Positions 17,510-25,911 of a stretch of 64,000 bases of DNA are shown here, in pieces (position 1 is the first letter of the stretch; each line of letters starts with the position of its first letter). The notes beneath the pieces were generated by a model, which saw only the letters and a list, made by a program, of their open reading frames with translations, had not been told where the DNA came from and ran no database searches. The translations under genes were made by a program, and so were the position numbers. This stretch comes from Parafrankia sp041008525 (GTDB lineage Bacteria; Actinomycetota; Actinomycetes; Frankiales; Frankiaceae): contig NZ_JBFLUG010000036.1 of NCBI RefSeq assembly GCF_041008525.1, positions 1-64,000 of the forward strand, read 5' to 3'.

Positions 17510-17704
17510 TCAGCGGGACAGCAGGCGCTTGATGCGCCGATCGTCCGCGGAGCTCACCACGACCTCGTCGTACAGCCGCCGGGTGCGCCGGCTCGACTTG
17601 TGCTCGAGCAGGTGGGCACGGTTGGCGCGCCTGCGCATCACCTTGCCGGTCCCGGTGACGCGGAACCGCTTCCCGGTCCCGGTGTGGCTCTTCATCTTGG
17701 GCAT
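17510..17704 (-). CDS. rpmI: 50S ribosomal protein L35
   Basis: 64-residue basic protein MPKMKSHTGTGKRFRVTGTG with the usual C-terminal IKRLLSR-type end. It lies between infC and rplT with about 115 bp to infC and 73 bp to rplT. Confidence 0.99.
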   Translation of the reverse strand: MPKMKSHTGTGKRFRVTGTGKVMRRRANRAHLLEHKSSRRTRRLYDEVVVSSADDRRIKRLLSR

Positions 17705-17819
17705 GATCGTGTCCCTGTGGTGAGTGCGGGTGCGCGCCTGGGCGCGCCTGTTCCAGGTACCCGTACCGCTGGGTACCTGTGCCGCCGGACACGTCGTTCG
17801 ACGTGTCCGGCGCCGTGGC

Positions 17820-18368
17820 CTAGACCTGGGCAGGCTCCGGCAGCCGTTGCGGCTTGGCCCCCTTGTGCGGGGCCATGACCATTGTCATGTTCCGCCCGTC
17901 CTGCTTGGGCTGGGCCTCGACATAGCCGAGATCGGCGACGTCGGTCGACAGCCGCTGCAGCAACCGGATGCCGAGCTCGGGCCGTGACTGCTCACGGCCA
18001 CGGAACATGATGGTGATCTTGACCTTGTCGCCGGCCTTGAGGAAGCGCACGACGTGACCCTTCTTGGTCTCGTAGTCGTGCGGATCGATCTTCGGTCGGA
18101 GTTTCATCTCCTTGATGACCGTCTGGACCTGGTTCTTGCGAGCCTCGCGACGCTTCTGGTCGGACTCGTACTTGAACTTGCCAAAGTCCATCAACTTGCA
18201 GACCGGCGGACGGGCGGTCGGCGCCACCTCGACGAGGTCGAGGTCAGCCTCCTGCGCCAAGCGCATGGCCTCGCCGATGGAGACGATGCCGATCTGCTCA
18301 CCCTCCGCACCGACGAGGCGAACCTCCGGGACGCGGATCCGGTCATTGATACGTGACTCTGTGCTGAT
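17820..18368 (-). CDS. infC: Translation initiation factor IF-3, probable AUC start
   Basis: Binds the 30S subunit, prevents 50S joining and checks start-codon selection. The N domain (STESRINDRIRVPEVRLVG, ARPPVCKLMDFGKFKYE) and C domain (MKLRPKIDPHDYETK to MAPHKGAKP) are complete only if translation begins at ATC (18368): that codon is preceded by GGAGG with 7 bases of spacing, and no ATG, GTG or TTG occurs in frame before the ATG at 18266, which would cut off half the N domain. Length from ATC is 182 residues, normal for IF-3. A near-cognate start fits the known IF-3 autoregulation. Confidence 0.96.
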   Translation of the reverse strand: MSTESRINDRIRVPEVRLVGAEGEQIGIVSIGEAMRLAQEADLDLVEVAPTARPPVCKLMDFGKFKYESDQKRREARKNQVQTVIKEMKLRPKIDPHDYETKKGHVVRFLKAGDKVKITIMFRGREQSRPELGIRLLQRLSTDVADLGYVEAQPKQDGRNMTMVMAPHKGAKPQRLPEPAQV

Positions 18369-18881
18369 GTGCTTTCCTCCGTGGCTCGACGCGCGGGCAC
18401 GACCTCACCGCAGCGGAGCACCAAGCCCGGGACATCCCAGACTCCCGGCCGACATGCCGTGGGAACGGCTCGGCCGACCGGCGACCCGGCTACCGCACGC
18501 CAACCGCCTGGGCTGGCGACCGGCCGGATCTACTCCGACGGCGGTAACGGGTGGAGGGCGAACCCCCGCTTTGACCTGGTGACCGGCCCGAACGCCGCTC
18601 GGGCCCGATGCCCCGAAAGGGACATACCGTACCCGAGAACGCCGTTACGACCTGCCACCAGGTGGTCTGCAGCCCAGCGTAGCAGAGCTCCGTGGAAGGG
18701 ACGATCAACAGCGCCGGTCGGGCCCGCGCCAGGCGGCACGTCGGCCCGGCCCGGCGCGGTGCCACGGCCGGCGTTCACCCGCCTGCCCGGCGGGCAGACG
18801 CACCGGGACTGCACCCGCGACAAGCCCATGAACAGTCGCGACGCCGGGCACACCCCCACCGCCAGAGACCACACGCGACTA
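18369..18881. promoter_or_regulatory. infC upstream region with leader hairpin
   Basis: This 513-bp gap should hold the infC promoter and leader. A perfect 7-bp stem (GGCCCGA/TCGGGCC, 7-base loop) lies at 18585-18605 and a CCACCAGGTGG palindrome at 18656-18666. A TACGCT -10-like element on the minus strand near 18678 lacks a well-spaced -35. No gene is convincing here. Confidence 0.35.
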
Positions 18882-19943
18882 CTACCGCGGCCCCGGCCGC
18901 CGCAGTGCGAAGCGTCGCGGCGGCCGGACACCCCGCCCCAGATGCGCCCGTACCGCCGGCACCTCGGTGGGGTCGACGACGAGCACCGCGGCCGCCATCT
19001 CCTCGGAACCCTGACCGTCATCGGCCCCGGCTACCGCCCCGCGAACGACGGGCGCCTCGATCACCAGACGCAACCGCCGCACGATCTCCGCGGTCGCCTC
19101 GTCGACGCCGTCCATCGTGTCGACCCCGCCCACCGCGCCGTCCACCGCGCCCGCCGCGGCACTGCTCGCGGCACCTGCGGCCGTGCCGCTCACCGCCACG
19201 GCGAGCACCGGGCGTGCCGCCTGTTCCCGCCCGGCCGGCGGCGCGAGTTCCGCCGGCCAGACCTCTGTGGCCGCCGGCAGGCCGGCCAGCGCCGCCCGGA
19301 TCCGCCGCCGCCCGCGGGCACCCAGCGGCACGGGGCGGGGACGGAGCAGGCCACCACCCGTGTCGTCCGCGACGACCACCTCGTCCAGGCCGTCCGCTCC
19401 GGCCATCGCCACCGCCCCGGTCGCACCTCGGCCACGGGCGGCTCCGACACTGTCCGTCGCGGAGGAGGAGATCCACATCCCCTCGCCACGCCCGAACGGC
19501 CGCGGGATCCGGTAGCCGGCACCCCCGGAGCCCTCCCCGGCGGTCGGGCGGACATCCAGCGTGACCGGAGCTGGCCCACCCAGGTCGATCACCACCGCCG
19601 CCAGGCCCATCCGGACGGCTTCCGCGCACGCGTCCGGCAACGTCACCGCGACCGGGCGCACGGACGGGCGCCAGGCGGCCATCACATCCACCGCACTGAA
19701 GACAGGCAGCGCCCCGGAGCCGGATGGTGTACGCAGGGTTACCAGAACCATGTCGCTCTGCTTGTCCGCGCCGGTCACCACATCGGTCGCCAACGACCGC
19801 GCCTCGACGCCGACGAAAACCCGCGCACCCGGCAGCGCCGCGGTGAGCGCCGATCGGTCACCCGAGCGCAGCGCCGCCAGCAGAGCGGAGTCGGCGCGGC
19901 CGTCATCACCCTGCCCGGGTGGCGTCAGCAGGTCAGGAGACAT
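18882..19943 (-). CDS. SseB-family protein
   Basis: 353 residues. The N-terminal part (about residues 20-150) has SseB-like features: SALLAALRSGDRSALTAAL, then RVFVGVEARS, SDMVLVTLRTPSGSGALPVFSAVDVMAAW and the LPDACAEAVRMGLAAVVIDLGGP segment. The C-terminal half is Ala/Arg/Val-rich, with no domain I recognise. It is followed by infC after a long gap and preceded by the MinD-like gene 46 bp away, so the two may be one unit. From memory a similar gene lies near infC in other actinobacteria; its cellular role is unknown. Confidence 0.75.
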   Translation of the reverse strand: MSPDLLTPPGQGDDGRADSALLAALRSGDRSALTAALPGARVFVGVEARSLATDVVTGADKQSDMVLVTLRTPSGSGALPVFSAVDVMAAWRPSVRPVAVTLPDACAEAVRMGLAAVVIDLGGPAPVTLDVRPTAGEGSGGAGYRIPRPFGRGEGMWISSSATDSVGAARGRGATGAVAMAGADGLDEVVVADDTGGGLLRPRPVPLGARGRRRIRAALAGLPAATEVWPAELAPPAGREQAARPVLAVAVSGTAAGAASSAAAGAVDGAVGGVDTMDGVDEATAEIVRRLRLVIEAPVVRGAVAGADDGQGSEEMAAAVLVVDPTEVPAVRAHLGRGVRPPRRFALRRPGPR

Positions 19944-19989
19944 CGCATCGACTGTAGTGCCTTCCGGTCAGGGCCTCGCACGACGTCCG

Positions 19990-21729
19990 TCACCCGTCGG
20001 GGGGATCCACCGCGACCGCCAGTTCCTCGAAGGCCGCGCGGGTTCGACGGCGAAGACGCTGCCAGTCAAGGGCTCGGCCGTCGGTGAGCCCGGGGTCGAA
20101 CGGGACGGTCACCGTATGGCGGACCCGCGCGGCAACATCGTCCAGCCGCTGCCGGGCTGTCCGGGTGAGCCGGGTCGGGTAGGTCTCCACCACCGCCAGC
20201 ACCGCGGAGGCCTGCAGGTCGGCGCGCCCGGCCGCGGCCAGCGCGGTGAGGGCGTGGTCCGCCGCCGCCAGGTCGGCCTCCCCGGCACGGCTCGCCAGAA
20301 CGACCAGGTCACTGCGGGCGAGCAGGGTTGCGGGTACCGGCTGGCTCCACCCGGGCGGGCCGTCCGCGATCACGACTCGGAACCAGCGGGCGAGCAGGCC
20401 GAGCGCCGCCGCCAGCTCCTCCCCGGTCAGGCCCGGAGCGGCGAGGTCGTGCACCCCGCCGAGCACCTCCAGCCCGCCAGGACCGTCGGCGCTCAGATAG
20501 CGCCGCACATCGGTCAGCGACTCCACCGGTGGCCGGGCGGTCACCAGCTCACGGACCCCGCTCCCCCGCGCCCGCAGTCCGACCCGCTGGGTCAGCATCC
20601 CGTACTGGTCCGGGCAGGCGTCGACGGCGGCGACCCGCGCCTGACCGCGCGCCACCAGCGCCAGGCCGAGGCCCGCGGCCACCGTCGTGCGGCCGCCACC
20701 CCCGCCGAAGCCTCCCACCAGCACGCGGCGGGCGGGCGCCACGTCACTGCGGGCGACGGGGAGCGCCGCCGGAGCGGGCACCGGCAGCCGGCCGGGCACC
20801 GCCACAGCCGACGGCCCGGGAGCCGTGACCGGCCCGACCAGCTCGGCCGGCCCCGCCGGCCCCGCCGGCACGGTCGGCACGGTCGGAGTCGGGGAGGTCG
20901 AACCTGTCGGGACGGCCGCATAGCCCGTGGTCGGGGCGCCCGCGGGCAACGCTGGCGGTCGAGCCGCGGGCGATGGGTGGGTTGGCAGCGACCCGAACGA
21001 GACGCTGTGCTCCCAGCCGGAAGCCGAGGCCGGGTCCGGTCCTGGCCCTGGGCCCAGGGCCGGTGCCGCGTTCGGGTTCGGGTTCGGCGCCGGAACGTCG
21101 GGTACCCACCCACCGCCCCGGCGCGGGTCCGGCCCGGAGGCGCCAGGCGGCACGTCCGCCACCTGCGGCCGGGCAGGCGCGGCAGGTGCCGGAGCGACGG
21201 GCGCCGGAGCGACGGGCGCGGGCGAGACCGGCGCAGCGGGTCGCCGGGAAGCAGGCGGCGGCGCTGGCGGGCGCGCCGGCCCGGCAGGCGCCGAGGAGGG
21301 CGCTGAAGGCGGTGGAACGGGCGGGACGCCGGGCACTGGGGCGCGGGCGGGGCCGGGAGCAGAGACGGGGGCGGTGTTGCGGCGCACGGCCGGCGGGCCC
21401 GGTGGCGAATCCCCGCGGGTCGCGGGTTCGGGCCGCTGTGCGCGGGGGCGGCTGCGGGCCTGGCGGCGGCTGACCGTGGCGCGACCGGGCTGGGTCTCCT
21501 GACTCATCCGCATCCCCAGCAGCGAGACCGGGCGGGCATCGCCCTCGGCGTCGGCTTCCGGACCGGGGCCGTCGCCCGTGTCCGGCTCCCCCGGCCCCGA
21601 TCCGGATTCCGCGTCGTAGCGCTCCCAGGCCGCGGCCCCGGGATCGGACCGTTCGGAGCCGGAGCCGGAGCCGCGGGAGGACACCCCGGCGGCCCCGTCA
21701 CGTTCAGATCCGTGGCCCGTCACCTGCAT
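19990..21729 (-). CDS. MinD/ParA-like protein with Pro/Ala-rich N-terminus and degenerate P-loop
   Basis: About 579 residues. The first 330 are Pro/Ala/Gly/Ser-rich and look disordered. The C-terminal 240 follow the SIMIBI/ParA fold: P-loop VGGFGGGGGRTTVAAGLGLA (about residues 337-356), VAAVDACPDQYGML in place of the switch-I Asp motif, FRVVIADGPPGWSQPVPATLLARSDLVVLAS as Walker B region, then a C-terminal half ending in VPFDPGLTDGRALDWQRLRRRTRAAFEELA. The conserved P-loop Lys is Arg and the ParA signature Lys is missing. The layout resembles EspI-like and other actinobacterial MinD-like proteins with proline-rich N-termini. Start uncertain: ATG 21729 chosen, weak SD. Confidence 0.7.
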   Translation of the reverse strand: MQVTGHGSERDGAAGVSSRGSGSGSERSDPGAAAWERYDAESGSGPGEPDTGDGPGPEADAEGDARPVSLLGMRMSQETQPGRATVSRRQARSRPRAQRPEPATRGDSPPGPPAVRRNTAPVSAPGPARAPVPGVPPVPPPSAPSSAPAGPARPPAPPPASRRPAAPVSPAPVAPAPVAPAPAAPARPQVADVPPGASGPDPRRGGGWVPDVPAPNPNPNAAPALGPGPGPDPASASGWEHSVSFGSLPTHPSPAARPPALPAGAPTTGYAAVPTGSTSPTPTVPTVPAGPAGPAELVGPVTAPGPSAVAVPGRLPVPAPAALPVARSDVAPARRVLVGGFGGGGGRTTVAAGLGLALVARGQARVAAVDACPDQYGMLTQRVGLRARGSGVRELVTARPPVESLTDVRRYLSADGPGGLEVLGGVHDLAAPGLTGEELAAALGLLARWFRVVIADGPPGWSQPVPATLLARSDLVVLASRAGEADLAAADHALTALAAAGRADLQASAVLAVVETYPTRLTRTARQRLDDVAARVRHTVTVPFDPGLTDGRALDWQRLRRRTRAAFEELAVAVDPPDG

Positions 21730-22089
21730 GTGCCCACCCCATGTGTCGACCGTCGAAAGATCGGCACGCCGGTGGATCCCCCCGTCCACCGCCGGCCGGC
21801 CTGTCGCACCGGAACCTCGCATGAGGTGACGCGGGCTCGGTGGGCCCCCCTCGACCCACCACCGCGACCACCGTGCGGCCACCGTACGCCCCGACCGGCG
21901 CCCACCTGCGCGGACCCCGCACCGCGCGAGGTCACCGATACGGTTCGAAACCACACTCTCGCGGATGGTACGGCGTCACAAGTACGCCAGGCCGGCAGAA
22001 CTGTGACCACGGTGTTACAGCCACACCCGGCCCACCGGTGGGCCACATCCGGACTGCCGGCCTGGCGGTCGCGGTCGGACAGAACCTGG
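21730..22089. other. ribH downstream region with nested inverted repeats
   Basis: Apart from the inverted repeats at 21985-22067 (listed separately) I see no gene in this 360-bp stretch. It may also hold the promoter of the MinD-like gene. Confidence 0.45.
21985..22067. terminator. Nested inverted repeat downstream of ribH
   Basis: A perfect 14-bp inverted repeat (CGCCAGGCCGGCAG at 21985-21998, its complement at 22054-22067) encloses a perfect 16-bp palindrome (GGCCCACCGGTGGGCC, 22029-22044) and an imperfect palindrome CTGTGACCACGGTGTTACAG. It begins 23 nt past the ribH stop, so termination of the rib transcript is the simplest role. There is no U-run. The central palindromes could also be operators for the MinD-like gene. 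Confidence 0.5.
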
Positions 22090-22587
22090 TCAGGCGAAGC
22101 CGGCCGTGGTGCGCGCGGCGAGGCCGCGCAGGACGACGGCTGTGTCCAGAGCGGCCAGGGTGGCCTCGCGCCCCTTGTCCTCCGCCGAACCGGGCAGACC
22201 GGCCCGGTCCCTGGCCTGCTCCACCGTGTCGCAGGTCAGCAGCCCGAAACCGATCGGCACACCGGAGTCGAGAGTGACCCTCGCCAGGCCGTCGGTCACG
22301 AACCTGCAGACGTAGTCGAAGTGCGGCGTGCCACCGCGGATCACCGCGCCGAGCGCGACCACCGCGTCGTGGCGGGACGCCAGCGCGGCGGCCACCACCG
22401 GCAGCTCGATGGCACCCGACACCCGGACCACGGTGGGCGCGTGCGGCACCCCGGCGTCCTTGGCCGCACGCAGCGCGCCTCCGAGCAGCGAGTCGGTGAT
22501 CTCCGCGTGCCACCGGGTGGCGACGATCGCCAGGGTGAGGCCACCGGCGTCGGGAAGCTCCTCCGCCGGCGCGCCCGCCCCGCTCAT
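22090..22587 (-). CDS. ribH: 6,7-dimethyl-8-ribityllumazine synthase
   Basis: Condenses 5-amino-6-ribitylaminouracil with 3,4-dihydroxy-2-butanone 4-phosphate. The phosphate and substrate segment LGAVIRGGTPHFDYVC is clear, and the 165-residue length is normal for the icosahedral or pentameric enzyme. The ATG overlaps the ribBA stop as ATGA. Confidence 0.97.
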   Translation of the reverse strand: MSGAGAPAEELPDAGGLTLAIVATRWHAEITDSLLGGALRAAKDAGVPHAPTVVRVSGAIELPVVAAALASRHDAVVALGAVIRGGTPHFDYVCRFVTDGLARVTLDSGVPIGFGLLTCDTVEQARDRAGLPGSAEDKGREATLAALDTAVVLRGLAARTTAGFA

Positions 22588-24062
22588 CGGGCCTCCTCGC
22601 AGGCCCGGTCGTCGGCGCGGTCCGCACGATCCGCCCTGCCGGCACCGGCACCGGCACCGGTCACGGACCAGGGCCGAGCCTCAAGGGCGCCGTTCCCGTG
22701 CGGATCTCCCCCGACGGCCAGCGGAAGACCCGGCAGGTCGTGGCCCATCCGGTCGCGCTTGGTGGTCAGGTAGCGCAGGTTCTCCGGCGTGTGCGCCACC
22801 GGCAGGCCGACCAGCCCCACCACACGCAGGCCGTACAGCTCCAGCCCGGCCCGCTTGGTCGGGTTGTTGGAGAGCAGCCGCAGCCCGTGGACACCGAGGT
22901 CCAGCAGGATCTGGGCGCCGGTGACGTAGTCCCGGGCGTCGGCTGGCAGTCCGAGGGCGAGGTTCGCGTCGACGGTGTCGTGGCCGGCGTCCTGCAGCTG
23001 GTAGGCGCGCAGCTTGTCCAGCAGGCCGATGCCGCGTCCCTCGTGGCCCCGCACGTACAGCACGACACCGCGGTCCTCGGCCGCGACCGCGCGCAGCGCC
23101 GCGTCGAGCTGGTTGCCGCAGTCGCAGCGCCGGGAACCGAAGACATCCCCGGTGAGGCACTCGCTGTGCACCCGCACCAGGACGTCCTCGCCGTCGCCGA
23201 CCTCACCCCGGACCAGGGCGATGTGCTCGACACCGTCGAAGGTGTCCCGGTACCCCACCGCGCGGAACACGCCGTGCCGGGTCGGGATCTGGGCCTCCGC
23301 CATCCGCTCGATGCGTGGCTCCGTCCGGCGGCGGTAGGCGACGAGGTCGGCGATCGAGATGAGTGCCAGGTCGTGCTCCTGGGCGAAGACCGTCAGCTCC
23401 GGCAGGCGGGCCATCGTGCCGTCCTCGTTGACGATCTCGCAGATCGCCCCCACCGGGCGCAGACCGGCCAGCCGGGCGATGTCCACCGCGGCCTCGGTGT
23501 GGCCGGGCCGGCGCAGGACTCCGCCCTCCCGCGCGCGCAGCGGGAAGACGTGGCCGGGACGGGTGAGGTCACCGGGCTCGGTGGCCGGGTCGGCCAGCAG
23601 CCGGATCGTGCGCGCCCGGTCGGCCGCGGAGATGCCGGTGGAGACGCCGGTCCGGGCATCCACCGAGACGGTGAACGCGGTGCGCATCCGGTCGGTGTTC
23701 TGCGGCACCATCTGGTCGAGCTCGAGCCGGTCGACCTCGGCGGGGTCGAGCGGGACGCAGACGACACCGGCCGTGTGCCGGATCATGAACGTGAGCAGCT
23801 CCGGCGTCGCGGCCTCGGCCGCGAAGATCAGGTCGCCCTCGTTCTCGCGGTCCTCGTCGTCGACGACGACGATCGGGCGGCCGGCCGCGATCTGGGCGAT
23901 GGCCTCCTCGATCGTGGCGAACGGTGTCCGCCCGCCATCGGCGGGCTGCAGGGTCGGGTCCTCCTCCGGCCGGCGGGCCTGCGGAGCGTGAGCGGTCGCC
24001 GTCACGGAGGTGGCGGTCGGCTGCGAGGTGGCCGCGGAGTCGCCGGCCAGGTATGTGGTCAT
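22584..24062 (-). CDS. ribBA: Bifunctional DHBP synthase / GTP cyclohydrolase II
   Basis: Supplies both precursors of riboflavin. The N-terminal DHBP synthase domain (about residues 45-250) has DRENEGDLIFAAEAATPE and the GHVFPLRAREGGVLRRPGHT segment. The C-terminal GTP cyclohydrolase II domain (about 255-450) has the zinc cysteines in CLTGDVFGSRRCDCGNQL and GRGIGLLDKLRAYQLQD. A low-complexity N-terminal 40 and a C-terminal tail of about 45 residues are extra. The ATG at 24062 overlaps the ribE stop by one base (TGATG); a TTG one codon earlier is less likely. 492 residues. Confidence 0.97.
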   Translation of the reverse strand: MTTYLAGDSAATSQPTATSVTATAHAPQARRPEEDPTLQPADGGRTPFATIEEAIAQIAAGRPIVVVDDEDRENEGDLIFAAEAATPELLTFMIRHTAGVVCVPLDPAEVDRLELDQMVPQNTDRMRTAFTVSVDARTGVSTGISAADRARTIRLLADPATEPGDLTRPGHVFPLRAREGGVLRRPGHTEAAVDIARLAGLRPVGAICEIVNEDGTMARLPELTVFAQEHDLALISIADLVAYRRRTEPRIERMAEAQIPTRHGVFRAVGYRDTFDGVEHIALVRGEVGDGEDVLVRVHSECLTGDVFGSRRCDCGNQLDAALRAVAAEDRGVVLYVRGHEGRGIGLLDKLRAYQLQDAGHDTVDANLALGLPADARDYVTGAQILLDLGVHGLRLLSNNPTKRAGLELYGLRVVGLVGLPVAHTPENLRYLTTKRDRMGHDLPGLPLAVGGDPHGNGALEARPWSVTGAGAGAGRADRADRADDRACEEAR

Positions 24063-24730
24063 CAATGTGATCCGTTCAGATCCGCGTGGAGCTTCTCGAC
24101 GTACTTGGCCAGGACGTCCACCTCGATGTTGACCTTGTCGCCGACCGCGCGGCTCCCCAGCGTGGTGTCGGCCAGGGTGGTCGGAATGAGGCTGACGGTG
24201 AAGCTTGCGGGCTCGGCGCCGGCCGCCGGCCGGACGTCCACGACAGTCAGGCTGACGCCGTCGACCGTCACGGAGCCCTTCTCGACGAGATAGCGGTCCA
24301 GCCGCGGTGGCAGCGCGATCCGAACCACCTCCCAGTGCTCGGCGGGCGCCCTTTCCAGGACGACGCCGACCCCGTCGACGTGGCCCTGGACCAGATGCCC
24401 GCCGAGGCGGTCGGAGAGGCGGACGGGGCGCTCGAGGTTCACCCGGTCACCCACGGCAAGGTCGCCGAGGGAGGACCTGTTCAGCGTTTCGAGCATCACG
24501 TCGGCGGTGAACATTCCCGCCGCAGCCGGCGGAGCCGCCGGCGCGTCTCCGGGGCTGTCAGGGGGACGAGCGAAGGAGGTCACGGTGAGACACACCCCGT
24601 TGACCGCGACGGAGGCTCCGTACGTCACGTCGTCGAGGACACCTCGACACTCGACGGTCAGCGACGCCGCGTCCTGCCGCGGTTCGATCGCGGTCACCAC
24701 GCCGAGTTCTTCGACGATGCCGGTGAACAT
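24062..24730 (-). CDS. ribE: Riboflavin synthase (alpha chain)
   Basis: Dismutates two lumazine molecules to riboflavin. Two lumazine-binding repeats are visible, starting at MFTGIVEELGVVTAIEP and at VNLERPVRLSDRLGGHLVQG (about residue 105). The ATG at 24730 is the family start; the frame is open further upstream only because the riboswitch region happens to lack stops. 222 residues. First gene of the riboswitch-controlled ribE-ribBA-ribH unit. Confidence 0.97.
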   Translation of the reverse strand: MFTGIVEELGVVTAIEPRQDAASLTVECRGVLDDVTYGASVAVNGVCLTVTSFARPPDSPGDAPAAPPAAAGMFTADVMLETLNRSSLGDLAVGDRVNLERPVRLSDRLGGHLVQGHVDGVGVVLERAPAEHWEVVRIALPPRLDRYLVEKGSVTVDGVSLTVVDVRPAAGAEPASFTVSLIPTTLADTTLGSRAVGDKVNIEVDVLAKYVEKLHADLNGSH

Positions 24731-24748
24731 CCGATCCCGCACCTTCCG

Positions 24749-24825
24749 GTCCCGGCAGCACGTCCAGGACACAGAAGAATCACGCGGGTCCGAGTTGGCA
24801 CGCTGGCGCCAACCCACGCCGGGAC
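24749..24825 (-). promoter_or_regulatory. Expression-platform stem between riboswitch and ribE
   Basis: GTCCCGGC (24825-24818) can pair perfectly with GCCGGGAC (24756-24749); the second arm ends a few bases before the GGAAGG ribosome-binding region of ribE. A small perfect hairpin (GTTGGC/GCCAAC, 24794-24813) lies inside. The layout suits translation control by the FMN riboswitch, but which state exposes the ribosome-binding site cannot be told by eye. Confidence 0.4.
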
Positions 24826-24861
24826 GGCCCAGTCGCACGGTCGACACGGCGGTGCCCCGCG

Positions 24862-24984
24862 CGCGTCCTCCCATCCGGACTTTCACCGTCGGTCCCGGAA
24901 TTCCACCAGGTCCACCGGCCACCACGAGGGTGGACGGGTCGCGGACTGTCACCGCCGGCTCGGAGTTTCACCGACCCCGGAGCG
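24862..24984 (-). promoter_or_regulatory. FMN riboswitch (RFN element)
   Basis: The minus strand carries the conserved RFN blocks in order: GGGGTCGGTGAAACTCCGAG, CCGGCGGTGACAGTCCGCGA, a variable stem, GACCTGGTGGAATTCCGGGA, and CCGACGGTGAAAGTCCGGAT followed by GGGAGG. It lies between rpe and ribE, about 130 nt before the ribE start, and should repress the rib genes when FMN is bound. Confidence 0.95.
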
Positions 24985-25088
24985 CGCGTGCATTTGTCAG
25001 TACGCGTTCAAGTGTGGCATACGGACGCTGCGGACGCTCGGGCCGGCGACCGTAATCCTCGTCATTCTCCGGCCCGGACCCGCCTGGG

Positions 25089-25805
25089 TCAGGGCCTCGG
25101 GGACGCCTGCTGGGTCCATGCGGCTCCGCCGGTCAGCCGCGGTGCGGCGGCCACCGCCAGCGCACGCAGCGACTCGACCGCCGCCGCCGGGTCGTCCAGA
25201 CCGAACACCGCGGTTCCCGCCACGAAGACGTCCACCCCGGCCTCGGCGGACCGCTCGATGGTCTCCCTGTTGACCCCGCCGTCGATCTGGAGCCACAGGT
25301 CCAGCCCGCGTTCGTCGATCAGCCGGCGGGCCGCGGCGATCTTCGGCAGGACCTCGTCCATGAAGCTCTGGCCGCCGAAGCCCGGCTCGATGGTCATGAG
25401 CAGCAGCAGGTCGAAGCGGTGCAGATCGTCGAGGTAGTGCTCGACCGGCGTCGCCGGCTTCACCGCCAGGCCGGTGCGCGCGCCGGCGGCCCGGATCGCG
25501 TCGGTGGTGCGGGCGATGTCATCGACGGCCTCGGCGTGGATTGTCACGTTCGCCGCGCCGCGCTCGGCGAAGCCCGGTGCCCACCGGTCCGGATCGTCGA
25601 TCATCAGGTGGCAGTCGAGCGGGGTTTCGGTGACCGCGCGCAGCGCGTCCACCGTGTCCGGGGAGAACGCCAGGTTGGGCACGAAGTGGTAGTCCATGAC
25701 ATCGACATGCAGCCAGTCCGCGTGCCCGTCGACGGCACGGGCCGCGTCCGCGATCCGCCCGAAATCGGCGGCGAGCATGCTGGGATAGATCTGCGCGAGT
25801 GCCAC
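25089..25805 (-). CDS. rpe: Ribulose-phosphate 3-epimerase
   Basis: Interconverts ribulose 5-phosphate and xylulose 5-phosphate in the pentose phosphate pathway; ribulose 5-phosphate is also the substrate of RibBA. The TIM-barrel motifs are present: IYPSMLAADFG, WLHVDVMDYHFVPNLAF with metal-binding His/Asp, TIEPGFGGQSF and QIDGGVN. The GTG at 25805 (VALAQIYPSML) gives 238 residues; the frame upstream is not conserved-looking. No clear SD precedes it. Confidence 0.95.
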   Translation of the reverse strand: MALAQIYPSMLAADFGRIADAARAVDGHADWLHVDVMDYHFVPNLAFSPDTVDALRAVTETPLDCHLMIDDPDRWAPGFAERGAANVTIHAEAVDDIARTTDAIRAAGARTGLAVKPATPVEHYLDDLHRFDLLLLMTIEPGFGGQSFMDEVLPKIAAARRLIDERGLDLWLQIDGGVNRETIERSAEAGVDVFVAGTAVFGLDDPAAAVESLRALAVAAAPRLTGGAAWTQQASPRP

Positions 25806-25911
25806 GTCGCGAGCGTATCCAGGAGCGCCGCGCGCCGTGGCGACGCGGTGAGCCGGAACCCGGCCCGGCAGCCCGGCGACCACTGCTGCTGCCGCCGGGC
25901 CCGCGGCCGGT

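Noticed and set aside
22001..22020. CTGTGACCACGGTGTTACAG as a CRP site
   Set aside because: The half-sites TGTGA and TTACA are 8 bases apart instead of 6, so it does not fit the CRP consensus.
24731..24952. Longer riboflavin synthase starting at 24952
   Set aside because: The extra codons lie in the FMN riboswitch and its platform; MFTGIVEELG at 24730 is the family N-terminus.
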